Source: UBA4874 sp002399435
GTDB taxonomy: Bacteria; Bacillota; Clostridia; Caldicoprobacterales; DTU083
DNA length: 64,000 nucleotides
NCBI GenBank assembly: GCA_036823195.1
Contig: DAISGI010000001.1
Coordinates: 1-64,000 of the forward strand
Direction of reading: 5' to 3'
Part shown: positions 47,524 to 57,219 of the stretch, one piece after another
How the letters are laid out: each line of letters begins with the position of its first letter
How positions within the stretch are numbered: position 1 is the stretch's first letter
Notes under the pieces: model-generated
Seen by the model: only the letters and a program-made list of their open reading frames with translations
Database searches by the model: none
What the model was told of the DNA's origin: nothing
Program-made: the position numbers and the translations under genes

Positions 47524-49773
47524 TTGGAAGACAGGAAATATGCCGGAGTGGTGATCGATCAGGCCCATCCTGCCCTGGATAAACTGTTCCATTACAGCAT
47601 CCCGCCGACCCTTGCCGACAGGGTTGAAATCGGAATGAGGGTTCAGATCTCTTTCGGCCGCAGTATCCTTCAGGGATATATTTTGTCCCTGGACGAAAAA
47701 GTTGATGTCCCGGAGGGAAAAATCAAGCCCCTGAAAAAATTGATGGATCCTCATCCTGTTCTGAGGAAAAGTATGATCCCTTTGATTTACTGGATGAAAG
47801 AGGAATATCACTGCATGCTGATCGAAGCCATCCGTTGCTGCATTCCTCCCGGTATCCGGGGAAATGTAAAAAGGAAGACACAGCAGGTGGTTTATCTGGC
47901 CGATACGGATTCCCCGGAGAAGTGGATTTCCTCCGTGGAGAGACGGTCTCCCAAAATGGCCGGTATTCTCAGAGCCCTGGAGCAGAGAGACGGGATACCG
48001 ACAGTGGAATTGCTGGAGTTGACCGGTGCCTCCCGGTCCAGTATTCAGTCCCTCCGGAAAAAAGGATATATCCGGATCCGGGAAGAAGAGACCTATCGGA
48101 ATCCATGGCAGGCAGATGGGATCCCCACCGTCCCGCCCGTACTCAATGAAGAGCAGGAAAAGGCAATACAGGCGATATTGGCGTGCATCCGTATCGGGCA
48201 CGGAACCTTGCTGCTGCATGGTGTAACGGGCAGCGGAAAGACGGAGGTCTATATGAAGGCAGCGGATCTTGTCCTGAAGCAGGGGAAACAGGTCATAGTC
48301 CTTGTACCGGAGATTTCCCTGACACCCCAGACAGTGGGGCGCTTCAAGGGGCGTTTTGGGGACAATGTCGCCGTTCTTCACAGTGGTCTCTCGCTTGGGG
48401 AGCGTTATGATGAATGGAGAAGAATCCGGAATAATGAGGTGCAGATTGTCGTTGGGGCCAGGTCTGCCGTGTTTGCTCCCATGGAGCATCCTGGGCTGAT
48501 CATCATAGACGAAGCTCATGAAGACAGCTATAAGTCCGAAGTGAGGCCGCGATACCATGCGCGGGATGTTGCAGCCAGGCGCTGTGCGACGGAAGGTGCT
48601 GTTCTGGTTCTTGGCAGTGCCACACCGGCACTGGAGGACTACACCAGGGCATTGCGCGGGGAATATCAACTGGTGGAAATGAACGGGAGGGTGGACCACC
48701 GGGTGCTCCCGCCGGTGGATACCATTGACATGCGCCGGGAATTGGAGCTGGGCAACCGCAGTATTTTCAGCCAGGAACTGTACCGTTCCCTTTGCGATAC
48801 CCTTCGCCGCGGCGAACAGGCAATCCTTTTGATTAACCGGCGGGGGTATGCGCAGTTTGTTTCCTGCAGAAGCTGCGGCGCTGTCATTAAATGCAGGAAC
48901 TGCGATGTTTCCCTGACCTATCATGCAAAGGAGCGGATGCTGAAATGCCATTACTGCGGCCATCAGGAACCTTATCCGAAAAAATGTCCGGAATGCGGCA
49001 GCCGCTATATCAAGAACTTTGGCCTGGGAACGCAAAAGGTCGAAGAGGAGCTGGGTAAGCTTTTTCCGTCCGCACGTTTGCTTCGGATGGACATGGATAC
49101 CACCAGTCGGAAGGGGGCGCATCACCGCATTCTGGATGCTTTCGGGAAAGGGGATTATGATATCCTGCTGGGAACCCAGATGGTTGCAAAAGGGCTGGAT
49201 TTCCCCAATGTAACTCTTGTGGGGGTATTGGCAGCGGATGCTTCCCTGAACCTTCCCGATTATCGGAGCTGCGAAAAAACCTTTCAATTGATTACCCAGG
49301 TGGCCGGGCGGACAGGAAGGGGCAGAAAACCGGGACATGTGGTGGTCCAGTCCTACCAGCCGGAGCATTATGCCGTCGAATTTGCTTCGCATCATGATTA
49401 CAGGGGATTTTACCGGAAAGAGATTGCTATCCGGCGACAATTTGATTATCCTCCTTTTTCCCATATTATTCGCATCCTGATCACCGGGGAAAAAGAAAGG
49501 GAATTGGCACAATTCTCAAATAATATGGTAGAATGGATAAGGAAGCATATTGAAAGCGATATGCTTTTGAAGAGAGGGTTGCTGGATCTGGGTGCCTATC
49601 CCGCTCCGATTGAGAGGATCAACAATAAATACCGATGGCAGGTTCTGGTTCGGATCCGGACGCAGCAGGGATACCGGGATCGATATCACATTCTGGCAGG
49701 GGAACTGTTAAAGACGTTCTATCCGACCCAATTTTCCATTACCCTGGATTTCAACCCCCTCAGCCTAATATAG
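47524..49773 (+). CDS. priA: Primosomal replication restart helicase PriA
   Basis: An approximately 750-residue SF2 helicase that reloads the replisome at stalled forks. The N-terminal 3'-DNA-binding domain is present (YAGVVIDQAHPALDKLFHYSIP), then Walker A GVTGSGKTEVY, Walker B IIDEAHEDSYKSE, and eight Cys in the zinc region (CRSCGAVIKCRNC, CHYCG, CPECGS). TTG 47524 is preferred: it lies 7 bases after GGAG, whereas ATG 47518 is almost on top of that site and ATG 47491 has none. Its stop is 16 bases before def. Confidence 0.94.
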   Translation: MEDRKYAGVVIDQAHPALDKLFHYSIPPTLADRVEIGMRVQISFGRSILQGYILSLDEKVDVPEGKIKPLKKLMDPHPVLRKSMIPLIYWMKEEYHCMLIEAIRCCIPPGIRGNVKRKTQQVVYLADTDSPEKWISSVERRSPKMAGILRALEQRDGIPTVELLELTGASRSSIQSLRKKGYIRIREEETYRNPWQADGIPTVPPVLNEEQEKAIQAILACIRIGHGTLLLHGVTGSGKTEVYMKAADLVLKQGKQVIVLVPEISLTPQTVGRFKGRFGDNVAVLHSGLSLGERYDEWRRIRNNEVQIVVGARSAVFAPMEHPGLIIIDEAHEDSYKSEVRPRYHARDVAARRCATEGAVLVLGSATPALEDYTRALRGEYQLVEMNGRVDHRVLPPVDTIDMRRELELGNRSIFSQELYRSLCDTLRRGEQAILLINRRGYAQFVSCRSCGAVIKCRNCDVSLTYHAKERMLKCHYCGHQEPYPKKCPECGSRYIKNFGLGTQKVEEELGKLFPSARLLRMDMDTTSRKGAHHRILDAFGKGDYDILLGTQMVAKGLDFPNVTLVGVLAADASLNLPDYRSCEKTFQLITQVAGRTGRGRKPGHVVVQSYQPEHYAVEFASHHDYRGFYRKEIAIRRQFDYPPFSHIIRILITGEKERELAQFSNNMVEWIRKHIESDMLLKRGLLDLGAYPAPIERINNKYRWQVLVRIRTQQGYRDRYHILAGELLKTFYPTQFSITLDFNPLSLI

Positions 49774-49789
49774 AAAAGAGTGATAGAGT

Positions 49790-50248
49790 ATGGCCTTAAG
49801 GAAGATTCGGAACTACCGGAAAGATGATATTCTTCGAAAAAAGGCGAAAGAAGTGACCAAAGTCGATGACAGGGTGCGGTTATTGATCTCGGATATGATT
49901 GATACCATGTATCACGCGGATGGAGTTGGTCTGGCCGCTCCCCAGGTCGGGATCCTGAAGCGGATTGTGGTGATTGACGTGGGCGATGGGGTTCATGCTT
50001 TGATTAATCCGGAGATTCTCCGTCAGTCCGGGGAGGAAATCGATTATGAGGGCTGTCTGAGCATCCCGGGCATCCGGGGGAGAGTCAAACGGCCTGCCCA
50101 TGTTGTCGTAAGGGCTCTGGATCAGGATGGAAAGGAAACAGAGTTCGGGGCAGACGGACTGCTGGCCCGGGCTGTGTGCCATGAAACCGATCATTTGGAT
50201 GGAATACTGTTCATTGATAAAGTCCTGCCGGAAACATTGGAGGGCTGA
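49790..50248 (+). CDS. def: Peptide deformylase
   Basis: A 152-residue metalloenzyme removing the N-formyl group from nascent proteins. The three motifs are present: GVGLAAPQVG, EGCLSIPG (metal-binding Cys) and HETDHLDG (HExxH). It abuts fmt directly, the usual def-fmt pair. A GAGTGATAGAGT site precedes the ATG. Confidence 0.97.
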   Translation: MALRKIRNYRKDDILRKKAKEVTKVDDRVRLLISDMIDTMYHADGVGLAAPQVGILKRIVVIDVGDGVHALINPEILRQSGEEIDYEGCLSIPGIRGRVKRPAHVVVRALDQDGKETEFGADGLLARAVCHETDHLDGILFIDKVLPETLEG

Positions 50249-51208
50249 GTGTTGAAAATAATCTTTATGGGTACCCCGGATTTTTCCATTCCTTCTGCAG
50301 ATGCCGTTCAAAAGAGTGGAAATGATTTGATTGCCGTCGTGACGCAGCCGGACCGGCCAAAGGGCAGAGGAAAACAGGTTGTCTTTTCTCCCGTCAAGAA
50401 GTGGGCGGAGGAGAGGAATATTCCCGTTTTTCAACCGGTCCGGATAAAGGGGGATACAGCCTTTCTGGAACAAATCCGGCAGCTGCAGCCGGATCTGATC
50501 GTAACGGCTGCCTTTGGCCAGATTCTTCCAAAGGATTTTCTTGCCGTTCCTGCGCTTGGGTGCATCAATGTCCATGCATCCCTTTTGCCGGCATACAGGG
50601 GGGCTTCCCCCATTTCGCAGGCCCTCATCGACGGAGCGGACCGGACCGGCATATCCGTTATGTATATGGATGCAGGGATGGACACCGGTAATATCATCCA
50701 ACAGGAGGAAATCCGGATCGCAGAGGAAGAAAATGCAGGACAACTTCATGACAGGCTCGCTGTTTTGGGCGGGCAGGTTCTTTCCCGGGTCCTGAAGCAG
50801 TTTGCAGGTGGGAAACCGGAAGGGGTTCCCCAGGATGCCGCAAAGGCAACCTACTGCAGCAAAATAGAGAAATCCATGGGCGAAATCCACTGGGAGGAAA
50901 AGGCTTCCACTGTCCGGAACCTTGTACGGGGCCTGACGCCCTGGCCGGGTGCCTACACCTTTCTCCGGGAAACCCGCATGAAGGTATGGAAGGTCAGGAA
51001 GTGGGAATACTTTACAAATAATACGGTTCCAGGTACGGTCCTTCAGGCGGACAGGAGTACGGGCCTGATCGTGGCCTGCCGGGACGGGGCCGTGCGCATT
51101 GTGGAGCTTCAGATGCCCGGCGGCCGGCCCATGTCAGATCTGGACTATCTGAAGGGCAACAGGATTGAGGTGGGCACTTGTCTGGGCAGGACAAAAAGCG
51201 GAGAATGA
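50249..51208 (+). CDS. fmt: Methionyl-tRNA formyltransferase
   Basis: A 319-residue enzyme formylating initiator Met-tRNA with 10-formyl-tetrahydrofolate. Motifs: KIIFMGTPDFS, TQPDRPKGRGK, the catalytic INVHASLLPAYRGASPI with Asn and His, and YMDAGMDTGNI with Asp. The C-terminal OB-like domain is at about 205-310. It starts at GTG 50249 or TTG 50252, right after the def stop. Its stop overlaps rsmB by four bases. Confidence 0.96.
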   Translation: MLKIIFMGTPDFSIPSADAVQKSGNDLIAVVTQPDRPKGRGKQVVFSPVKKWAEERNIPVFQPVRIKGDTAFLEQIRQLQPDLIVTAAFGQILPKDFLAVPALGCINVHASLLPAYRGASPISQALIDGADRTGISVMYMDAGMDTGNIIQQEEIRIAEEENAGQLHDRLAVLGGQVLSRVLKQFAGGKPEGVPQDAAKATYCSKIEKSMGEIHWEEKASTVRNLVRGLTPWPGAYTFLRETRMKVWKVRKWEYFTNNTVPGTVLQADRSTGLIVACRDGAVRIVELQMPGGRPMSDLDYLKGNRIEVGTCLGRTKSGE

Positions 51209-52581
51209 ATTCCAGGGAAACGGCTGTTTCCGGCGGGACACGGACACGGGTTCTGGCGCTGAAGATCTTGAAGGAAATCAATCAGGACGGAAAGTATGCC
51301 AATATTGCCCTGAAAGAAGGCCTGCGCGGGCAATCCCTTCCGGAAAGGGACGTTGCTTTTGTTACCCGGTTGGTGTACGGCACTCTGGAAAGGCAGATTG
51401 CCATTGATACCCTTCTGAAGAAGCTTGCATCTCTACGGCGTGTGAATCCATGGGTCCTGAATATATTGCGGCTGGGAGCATATCAGATCCTGTATCTGGA
51501 CCGGGTGCCGGACTCCGCCGCCTGCAACGAGGCGGGAAAGCTCTGTGGGATGCACGGGCTGTCCGCATTGAAGGGATTTGTGAACGGTGTTTTGCGCAAT
51601 GTTTCCCGAAACAGGGAACGGCTTCTGGTTCCGGAGCCGGATCTTTCCCTGTCAGAAAAACTGGCCTTTCAATATGCATTTCCCCTGTGGCTTGTTAAAA
51701 AGTGGATTGCAGATTACGGGCCGGAACAGACAGAGATGATATTGAAACCTTTCCATACAGACGATGTGTCTGTGCGCGTCAACACAGGGAAGCAGTCCCC
51801 CGCTGTGCTGAAGGAGAGACTCACCCGATCGGGATTTCATGTGTCGGACGGGTATTATATGGAAGAGGCGCTTCGCATCCGGGATGCAGGGGATATTGAA
51901 GCAAATCCCTTTTATCAGGATGGATCCTTTGCCGTACAGGGGGAAAGCTCCATGCTGGACGCCTGTATTGTGGATCCGCAGCCCGGTGAGATACTGCTGG
52001 ATGCCTGCAGTGCCCCAGGGAACAAGGCCATTCATATGGCCGAACGGATGAAGGGAAAGGGACAGGTGACTGCCTGGGATATCCATGAACACCGGGTTCG
52101 TTTGATACAGCAGAACTGTAAGCGCATGAATGCCCGGATTGTGGTGCCTTCCGTTCAGGATGCCTCGTCCTGTCAACCGGAGTTCCGGGAAAGGTTTGAT
52201 CGGGTGCTGGTGGATGCCCCCTGCTCCGGCCTTGGTACGATTTCCAAAAAACCGGATATTAAGCTGAGGGTTCGACCGGAGGGATTATCCGGGCTTTCGG
52301 ACCTTCAGGAAAGAATTCTGGAGGGTTGCAGCTGTTATGTGAAACCAGGAGGAGTCCTTGTATACAGTACCTGTACCATCAATCCTCAGGAGAATGAGGA
52401 TGTGGTCTGCCGGTTGCTGAAGAAAAGGCGGGACTTCGTTCTGGAGGATCCGCTGCCCTGGCTGCCGGATGCCCTGCGGTCCACGGTGCGGGGCCGGATG
52501 ATCCAACTGATTCCATCCCGTGATCATATGGATGGGTTTTTTATCGCCAGGCTAAGGAGGAAGAATGGAGTTGACAAGTAA
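51205..52581 (+). CDS. rsmB: 16S rRNA m5C967 methyltransferase RsmB
   Basis: A 458-residue protein with an N-terminal NusB-like RNA-binding domain (about 10-140) and a C-terminal AdoMet methyltransferase domain. Motifs: DACSAPGNKAIHMAE, DAPCSGLGTISKKPD (PC motif) and YSTCTINPQENE with the catalytic Cys. The ATG overlaps the fmt stop (ATGA). The last 17 bases overlap rlmN. It methylates C967 (E. coli numbering) of 16S rRNA. Confidence 0.95.
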   Translation: MNSRETAVSGGTRTRVLALKILKEINQDGKYANIALKEGLRGQSLPERDVAFVTRLVYGTLERQIAIDTLLKKLASLRRVNPWVLNILRLGAYQILYLDRVPDSAACNEAGKLCGMHGLSALKGFVNGVLRNVSRNRERLLVPEPDLSLSEKLAFQYAFPLWLVKKWIADYGPEQTEMILKPFHTDDVSVRVNTGKQSPAVLKERLTRSGFHVSDGYYMEEALRIRDAGDIEANPFYQDGSFAVQGESSMLDACIVDPQPGEILLDACSAPGNKAIHMAERMKGKGQVTAWDIHEHRVRLIQQNCKRMNARIVVPSVQDASSCQPEFRERFDRVLVDAPCSGLGTISKKPDIKLRVRPEGLSGLSDLQERILEGCSCYVKPGGVLVYSTCTINPQENEDVVCRLLKKRRDFVLEDPLPWLPDALRSTVRGRMIQLIPSRDHMDGFFIARLRRKNGVDK

Positions 52582-53710
52582 TCCAAACAATAACATGTCA
52601 TCGGGGAAAAGGGATATTCTGAACCTGTCCCCGGAGGAATTGAAGGAAGAAATGACAGTTATGGGCGAGAAGCCTTTCCATGCCGGTCAGATTACCAGAT
52701 GGCTGTATAAGGGAACGACATCCTTTCAGGAAATGTCAGATTTGTCCGGATCCCTGCAGAGTAAGCTGGACAGCCGGTTCGTCATAGGAACGCTGCAGCA
52801 GCTGAAACGGCTGGTTTCTTCCGATCATCAGGCGATAAAATATTTGTATTTGCTTTTGGATGATAATATAATAGAATGTGTTGTGCTGAAGTATCATCAC
52901 GGCGTCACACTTTGTCTGTCCACACAGGTGGGATGTGCCATGGGCTGCCGCTTTTGTGCCTCCACCCGGGGCGGTCTGGTACGGAATCTGACCGCCGGTG
53001 AAATGGTGGCTCAGGTTCTTTCCGTTCAGCGTGATCATGGTTTGGGGGATATCGGAGGTTTGGTCCTCATGGGCTGTGGAGAGCCGCTGAACAACTATGC
53101 CGACGTACTGAAGTTTATCCGGCAGATCCATGATCCGGGGGGATTTGACATGGGGTATCGAAATATCACATTATCCACCTGTGGGCTGGTTCCACAAATG
53201 CGCCGCCTGGCGGAAGAAGGCCTCAGTATTAATCTTGCGGTTTCCCTTCATGCGCCGAGCGATGTCCTGCGCAGGAAGATCATGAAGGTTGCGAATGCAT
53301 ACACCATACAGGAGGTTGTGGACGCCGGCAGATATTATTATGAGAAAACCGGCCGGCGGGTTACCTTTGAGTATACCCTGATTGATGGATTGAACGACAG
53401 GCCGGAGCACGCCAGGGAACTTGCCGCTCTTTTGGACGGGTTTCCCTGCCATATCAATCTGATCCCTTTAAACGAGAACGGAGAGGATGGTCTCAGGCGC
53501 AGCAGTGAAAGATCCGTTCGTCGTTTTGAAACGGAACTGGAGCATGCCGGGAAAAATGTAACCCGCAGACGGGAACTGGGACTGGATATCCAGGGTGCCT
53601 GCGGTCAGCTGAAAGCCGCTTATCTGGAAAGGAAACAGGATGGATTGAGGAGGTCGGATCATGGAATACGGGGCATACAGTCACCAGGGAATTCGCAGGG
53701 AAACCAATGA
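52565..53710 (+). CDS. rlmN: Dual-specificity 23S rRNA/tRNA m2A methyltransferase RlmN
   Basis: A 381-residue radical-SAM enzyme methylating C2 of A2503 in 23S rRNA and A37 in some tRNAs. The cluster motif is C124-x3-C128-x2-C131 (CAMGCRFCAS). The methyl-carrying Cys lies near the C-terminus in DIQGACGQL. MGCGEPLNNYADVL and VSLHAPSD are family landmarks. After the catalytic Cys it has about 30 extra residues; the last 50 bases overlap the phosphatase gene. GGAGGAAG lies in the rsmB 3' end. Confidence 0.95.
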   Translation: MELTSNPNNNMSSGKRDILNLSPEELKEEMTVMGEKPFHAGQITRWLYKGTTSFQEMSDLSGSLQSKLDSRFVIGTLQQLKRLVSSDHQAIKYLYLLLDDNIIECVVLKYHHGVTLCLSTQVGCAMGCRFCASTRGGLVRNLTAGEMVAQVLSVQRDHGLGDIGGLVLMGCGEPLNNYADVLKFIRQIHDPGGFDMGYRNITLSTCGLVPQMRRLAEEGLSINLAVSLHAPSDVLRRKIMKVANAYTIQEVVDAGRYYYEKTGRRVTFEYTLIDGLNDRPEHARELAALLDGFPCHINLIPLNENGEDGLRRSSERSVRRFETELEHAGKNVTRRRELGLDIQGACGQLKAAYLERKQDGLRRSDHGIRGIQSPGNSQGNQ

Positions 53711-54404
53711 AGACCATTACTATATCCCAAAGAACGTTTCGGAGCAGCCGGGCGTTCTGATTGTGGCAGACGGCATGGGAGGGCATAATGCCGGTGATCT
53801 GGCAAGCCGCATCGCTGTGGAGGAGATTTGTTCCTATTTTAAGCGGTCCCGATCTTCGGATGATTTGCTCAGTGTCATCCACGAATCCATACAGGAGGCC
53901 AACAGCAGGGTATATGCCATGTCCGGGACGGACATCCGTTATTCCGGGATGGGAACAACGCTGACCATGGCCGTATTTGAAGGAAACCGTTTCCTTGTGG
54001 CCAATATCGGGGACAGCAGATGTTATCTGTTGCGCGGGGGGACGGCCCGTCAGATCACCCGGGATCATTCCCTGGTTCAGGAGCTGCTGGACAACGGGAG
54101 CATTACCCGGGATGAGATGAACCTGCACCCGAAAAAAAATGTGATCACCCGGGCACTGGGTACGGAGCAATCCCTTCGCGTGGATTGTTTTGAAGAAAAT
54201 CTGGAGGATGAGGATATTGTTCTTCTGTGCACGGATGGGCTGATTAACTATGTTCATCTGGAAGACTATGTACCAAATCTGCCGACGAATCTCTCCATGG
54301 TAAGGCTGACGCAGATTCTGGGGAACGAGGCCCTGTCCGCAGGCAGCACCGATGATATCACAATTGTGGCGGCAAGATACGTTCCGGATGGAGGAAAGAG
54401 GTGA
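53661..54404 (+). CDS. prpC: Stp/PrpC-type PP2C protein phosphatase
   Basis: A 247-residue Mn2+-dependent Ser/Thr phosphatase that reverses the action of PrkC. Metal-binding motifs: TNEDHYY, ADGMGGHNAGD, GMGTTLTMAV, NIGDSRCYLLR, LLCTDGLINYV and GSTDDITIV. The ATG lies inside the rlmN end, with GAGGAGGTCGG as binding site. Its stop overlaps the prkC start. The stp-prk pair with rsgA and rpe is the standard Firmicutes arrangement. Confidence 0.95.
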   Translation: MEYGAYSHQGIRRETNEDHYYIPKNVSEQPGVLIVADGMGGHNAGDLASRIAVEEICSYFKRSRSSDDLLSVIHESIQEANSRVYAMSGTDIRYSGMGTTLTMAVFEGNRFLVANIGDSRCYLLRGGTARQITRDHSLVQELLDNGSITRDEMNLHPKKNVITRALGTEQSLRVDCFEENLEDEDIVLLCTDGLINYVHLEDYVPNLPTNLSMVRLTQILGNEALSAGSTDDITIVAARYVPDGGKR

Positions 54405-56344
54405 TGTCCTTGGTGGGTAAAATGCTGGGAGGCCGATACGAATTACTTGAAAAAATAGGAGAAGGCGGCATGGCTGTGGTGTATAAAGCCAAATGCCACT
54501 TTTTGAACCGATATGTGGCGGTGAAGATTTTACGGCCGGAGCTGGTGGAAAATAAGGAGTTTCTTGCCCGATTCCAGCGGGAATCCCAATCAGCTGCCAG
54601 CCTTTCTCATCCCAATATTGTAAATATCTATGATGTTGGACAGGAGGACGAAATCCACTACATCGTAATGGAGTATGTCAATGGGAAAACCCTGAAGGAA
54701 TATATCCGTGAAAAGGGCAGGCTGACCGCCGAAGACACGGTCCGGATTGGTTCCCAGATCTGCTCTGCACTGCATCATGCGCACAGCCGCAATATTATCC
54801 ACCGGGATATCAAGCCCCAGAATATCCTGCTGAGCGAAGACGGTACGGTGAAGGTTGCGGATTTTGGCATTGCCAGGGCTGTCACCTCTGCTACCGTTAC
54901 CATGGCCGGCGCGGATGTCATCGGTTCCGTGCATTATTTTTCCCCGGAACAGGCAAGGGGAGGCCATGTGGACAAAAAATCCGATATTTACTCCCTGGGG
55001 ATTGTTTTGTATGAAATGGTAACCGGGGTGGTTCCCTTTGAAGGAGACAGTGCCGTTTCCGTCGCCCTGAAACATATACAGGAGAAGGTAACGCCTCCGG
55101 GGGAGATCAATCAGGATATTCCAAAAAGCATTCAATATATCATAGAAAGAGCGATCGAAAAGGATTGCAACAAACGGTATGATGATGCGGATGAAATGCG
55201 TTCGGATCTGAATCGGGCATTGAAAGAACCGGATGGCAAGTATGTAAAGCGCTTTGTGGAAAACGATCAGGCAACGCGTATTTTGCCGGCCATTCACGAT
55301 CCGGGACATCCGGAGGAAGACAAACAAGGGAAATCCCGTGGGGATTCGTCCCCGGATCCGGAGGAAAAGGACGCCGGGAAAAGGCGCGGCCGGATTGGGA
55401 ACAGGATCATCGTTGGTGTGATACTCGTTGCCTTTCTTGTCCTGTTTTTTATGCTGCGGGGCATCTATCTGCGGGAATTTGCCCGTAAGGATACCATAGT
55501 GCCCGGCGTGGTGGGATATGACGAGAAGGCTGCCAATAAGATGCTGAAGGGCAAAGGCCTTGTCATGAAAGTTGTACAATGGAAAAACAGCGATACGGTA
55601 CCGAGAGGTCAGATCCTGTTTCAGGACCCTTCGGAAGGTCAGACGGTCAAGTCGGACAGTTCTGTGGAGGTTACTGTCAGTGATGGTGTGAAAAAGGTGA
55701 CAGTACCGGATGTGGAGAATCTGCCGCAGAGGAATGCGGAAATCAAACTGGAGGACGCCGGATTGAAGGTGGGGACGCCGGAATATGTGGACAGTGACAA
55801 GGTCAGTGGTTATGTGGTAAAACAGGACCCCTCCGCATATACAAAAGAGGTTCCGGTGGGGACGGAGGTTCGCCTTTTTGTCAGTACAGGCCCCAGGGAT
55901 CATATGACAGAGGTGGACAAGGTGATTGATCTGCAGGAAGATATGGCCCAGGAGCTGCTTCGAAAAGCGGGACTGGATTCCAATATCATAAGGGAGTACA
56001 ATGACGAGGTCGAAACCGGGGTGGTATATCAGCAGTCCCCCGATCCCGGAACCAATGTGGAAAAAGGCAGAAAGGTGGATGTATGGGTCAGTTTGGGAAA
56101 GAAGGTTATCAGCCATAAAAAGATGACCATTGAATTGACCGGTACCGGCGAAAAGGTTCGGGTGCAGGTGGTTCGCGCTTCAGATGACAAGGTGATGTAT
56201 GATGAAGAGCACAGGCCTTCGGATGGAGCGGTTCAGATTCCTCTGGAGGACAGTGGAGTACAGAGTTATGCCATCTGGATTGACAATGTTTATCAGGGAA
56301 CACGGACTCTGGATTTTTCCAGGAAGGAAAGGGAACGGGAATGA
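54404..56344 (+). CDS. prkC: Membrane Ser/Thr kinase with PASTA domains
   Basis: A 646-residue kinase. The cytoplasmic kinase domain (about 10-270) has IGEGGMAVVYKA, the ATP Lys in VAVKIL, HRDIKPQN, DFGIAR and an activation loop rich in Thr (SATVTMAGADVIGS). A linker and membrane helix (about 337-358) follow. Outside the cell there are three PASTA repeats (about 365-430, 432-502, 503-570) that bind muropeptides or lipid II. Beyond these lies a further beta-rich segment of about 80 residues. GTG 54401 is an alternative start. It overlaps prpC and rsgA. It governs cell-wall homeostasis and spore germination in relatives. Confidence 0.95.
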   Translation: MSLVGKMLGGRYELLEKIGEGGMAVVYKAKCHFLNRYVAVKILRPELVENKEFLARFQRESQSAASLSHPNIVNIYDVGQEDEIHYIVMEYVNGKTLKEYIREKGRLTAEDTVRIGSQICSALHHAHSRNIIHRDIKPQNILLSEDGTVKVADFGIARAVTSATVTMAGADVIGSVHYFSPEQARGGHVDKKSDIYSLGIVLYEMVTGVVPFEGDSAVSVALKHIQEKVTPPGEINQDIPKSIQYIIERAIEKDCNKRYDDADEMRSDLNRALKEPDGKYVKRFVENDQATRILPAIHDPGHPEEDKQGKSRGDSSPDPEEKDAGKRRGRIGNRIIVGVILVAFLVLFFMLRGIYLREFARKDTIVPGVVGYDEKAANKMLKGKGLVMKVVQWKNSDTVPRGQILFQDPSEGQTVKSDSSVEVTVSDGVKKVTVPDVENLPQRNAEIKLEDAGLKVGTPEYVDSDKVSGYVVKQDPSAYTKEVPVGTEVRLFVSTGPRDHMTEVDKVIDLQEDMAQELLRKAGLDSNIIREYNDEVETGVVYQQSPDPGTNVEKGRKVDVWVSLGKKVISHKKMTIELTGTGEKVRVQVVRASDDKVMYDEEHRPSDGAVQIPLEDSGVQSYAIWIDNVYQGTRTLDFSRKERERE

Positions 56345-57219
56345 AATCCGGAGTGATCCTCCGGGGGATCGGTGGTTTTTATGACGTCCTTTCCGATGGA
56401 GAAGTTTTCCGCTGCAGGGCCAGGGGACGTTTTCGCAGGCTGGGGATCTCTCCCATGGTGGGGGATCGGGTGCGCTTTCAGCCGGAAACGGAGATATCCG
56501 AGGGGATTATGGAGGAGATTCTTCCCCGGAGGAATGCCATGAAACGGCCGGCAGTGTCCAATGTGGACCATTTGGCTGTCGTGCTGGCGGCAGTGGATCC
56601 CAAACCGGATCTTTTTCTGGTGGATAAACTGCTTATCACGGCGGAACGGACGCAGATTTCGCCATTGCTTGTTTTCAACAAGACAGATCTGGCAGGTTCG
56701 GAGGAAGAAATGGCCTTCCGGGCCGAATATGACCGGACAGGATATCCAATCCATTCTATTTCCGGAAAATTCAATATCGGCATGGGGGAACTGAGTCAGG
56801 CCCTGCAGGGAATAACCGTTCTGGCCGGGCAGTCCGGTGTCGGGAAATCCTCCATTATCAACAAACTCCGTCCGGATGCCCATCTGGAAACCGGTGTACT
56901 CAGTGAGAAGATAAAGAGGGGAAAAAATACGACCCGCCGGGTTGAATTGATTTCTTTGCCAGGCGGCGGCATGATTGCGGATACGCCAGGCTTCAGCCGG
57001 ATGGATCTTCTGGAATTGGATCCGGCGCATCTGGCAGGGTACTATCCGGAATTCCGTGCCTGTCGGACGGAGTGCCAGTTTCAGGGATGCCTGCATATGG
57101 CGGAACCGGGATGTGCGATCCGTCGTGGTGTGGAGGAAGGTAAAATCCCTTCCGGGCGCTATGGCCGGTATCGGAAACTGATCGAAGAAATCAGGGAAAA
57201 CAGGAGGGATACATGGTGA
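56341..57219 (+). CDS. rsgA: Ribosome small-subunit GTPase RsgA
   Basis: A 292-residue circularly permuted GTPase in 30S subunit maturation. The order of motifs is G4 NKTD (113-116), G1 GQSGVGKS (163-170), then G3 DTPGF. The N-terminal OB domain (1-75) and the C-terminal zinc motif (CRTECQFQGC, C at about 262) are intact. The ATG overlaps the prkC stop (ATGA). The last 7 bases overlap rpe. Confidence 0.96.
   Translation: MKSGVILRGIGGFYDVLSDGEVFRCRARGRFRRLGISPMVGDRVRFQPETEISEGIMEEILPRRNAMKRPAVSNVDHLAVVLAAVDPKPDLFLVDKLLITAERTQISPLLVFNKTDLAGSEEEMAFRAEYDRTGYPIHSISGKFNIGMGELSQALQGITVLAGQSGVGKSSIINKLRPDAHLETGVLSEKIKRGKNTTRRVELISLPGGGMIADTPGFSRMDLLELDPAHLAGYYPEFRACRTECQFQGCLHMAEPGCAIRRGVEEGKIPSGRYGRYRKLIEEIRENRRDTW

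Noticed and set aside
47389..49512. A 707-codon minus-strand frame opposite priA
   Set aside because: PriA motifs are complete on the plus strand; the opposing frame has no start signal or domain.
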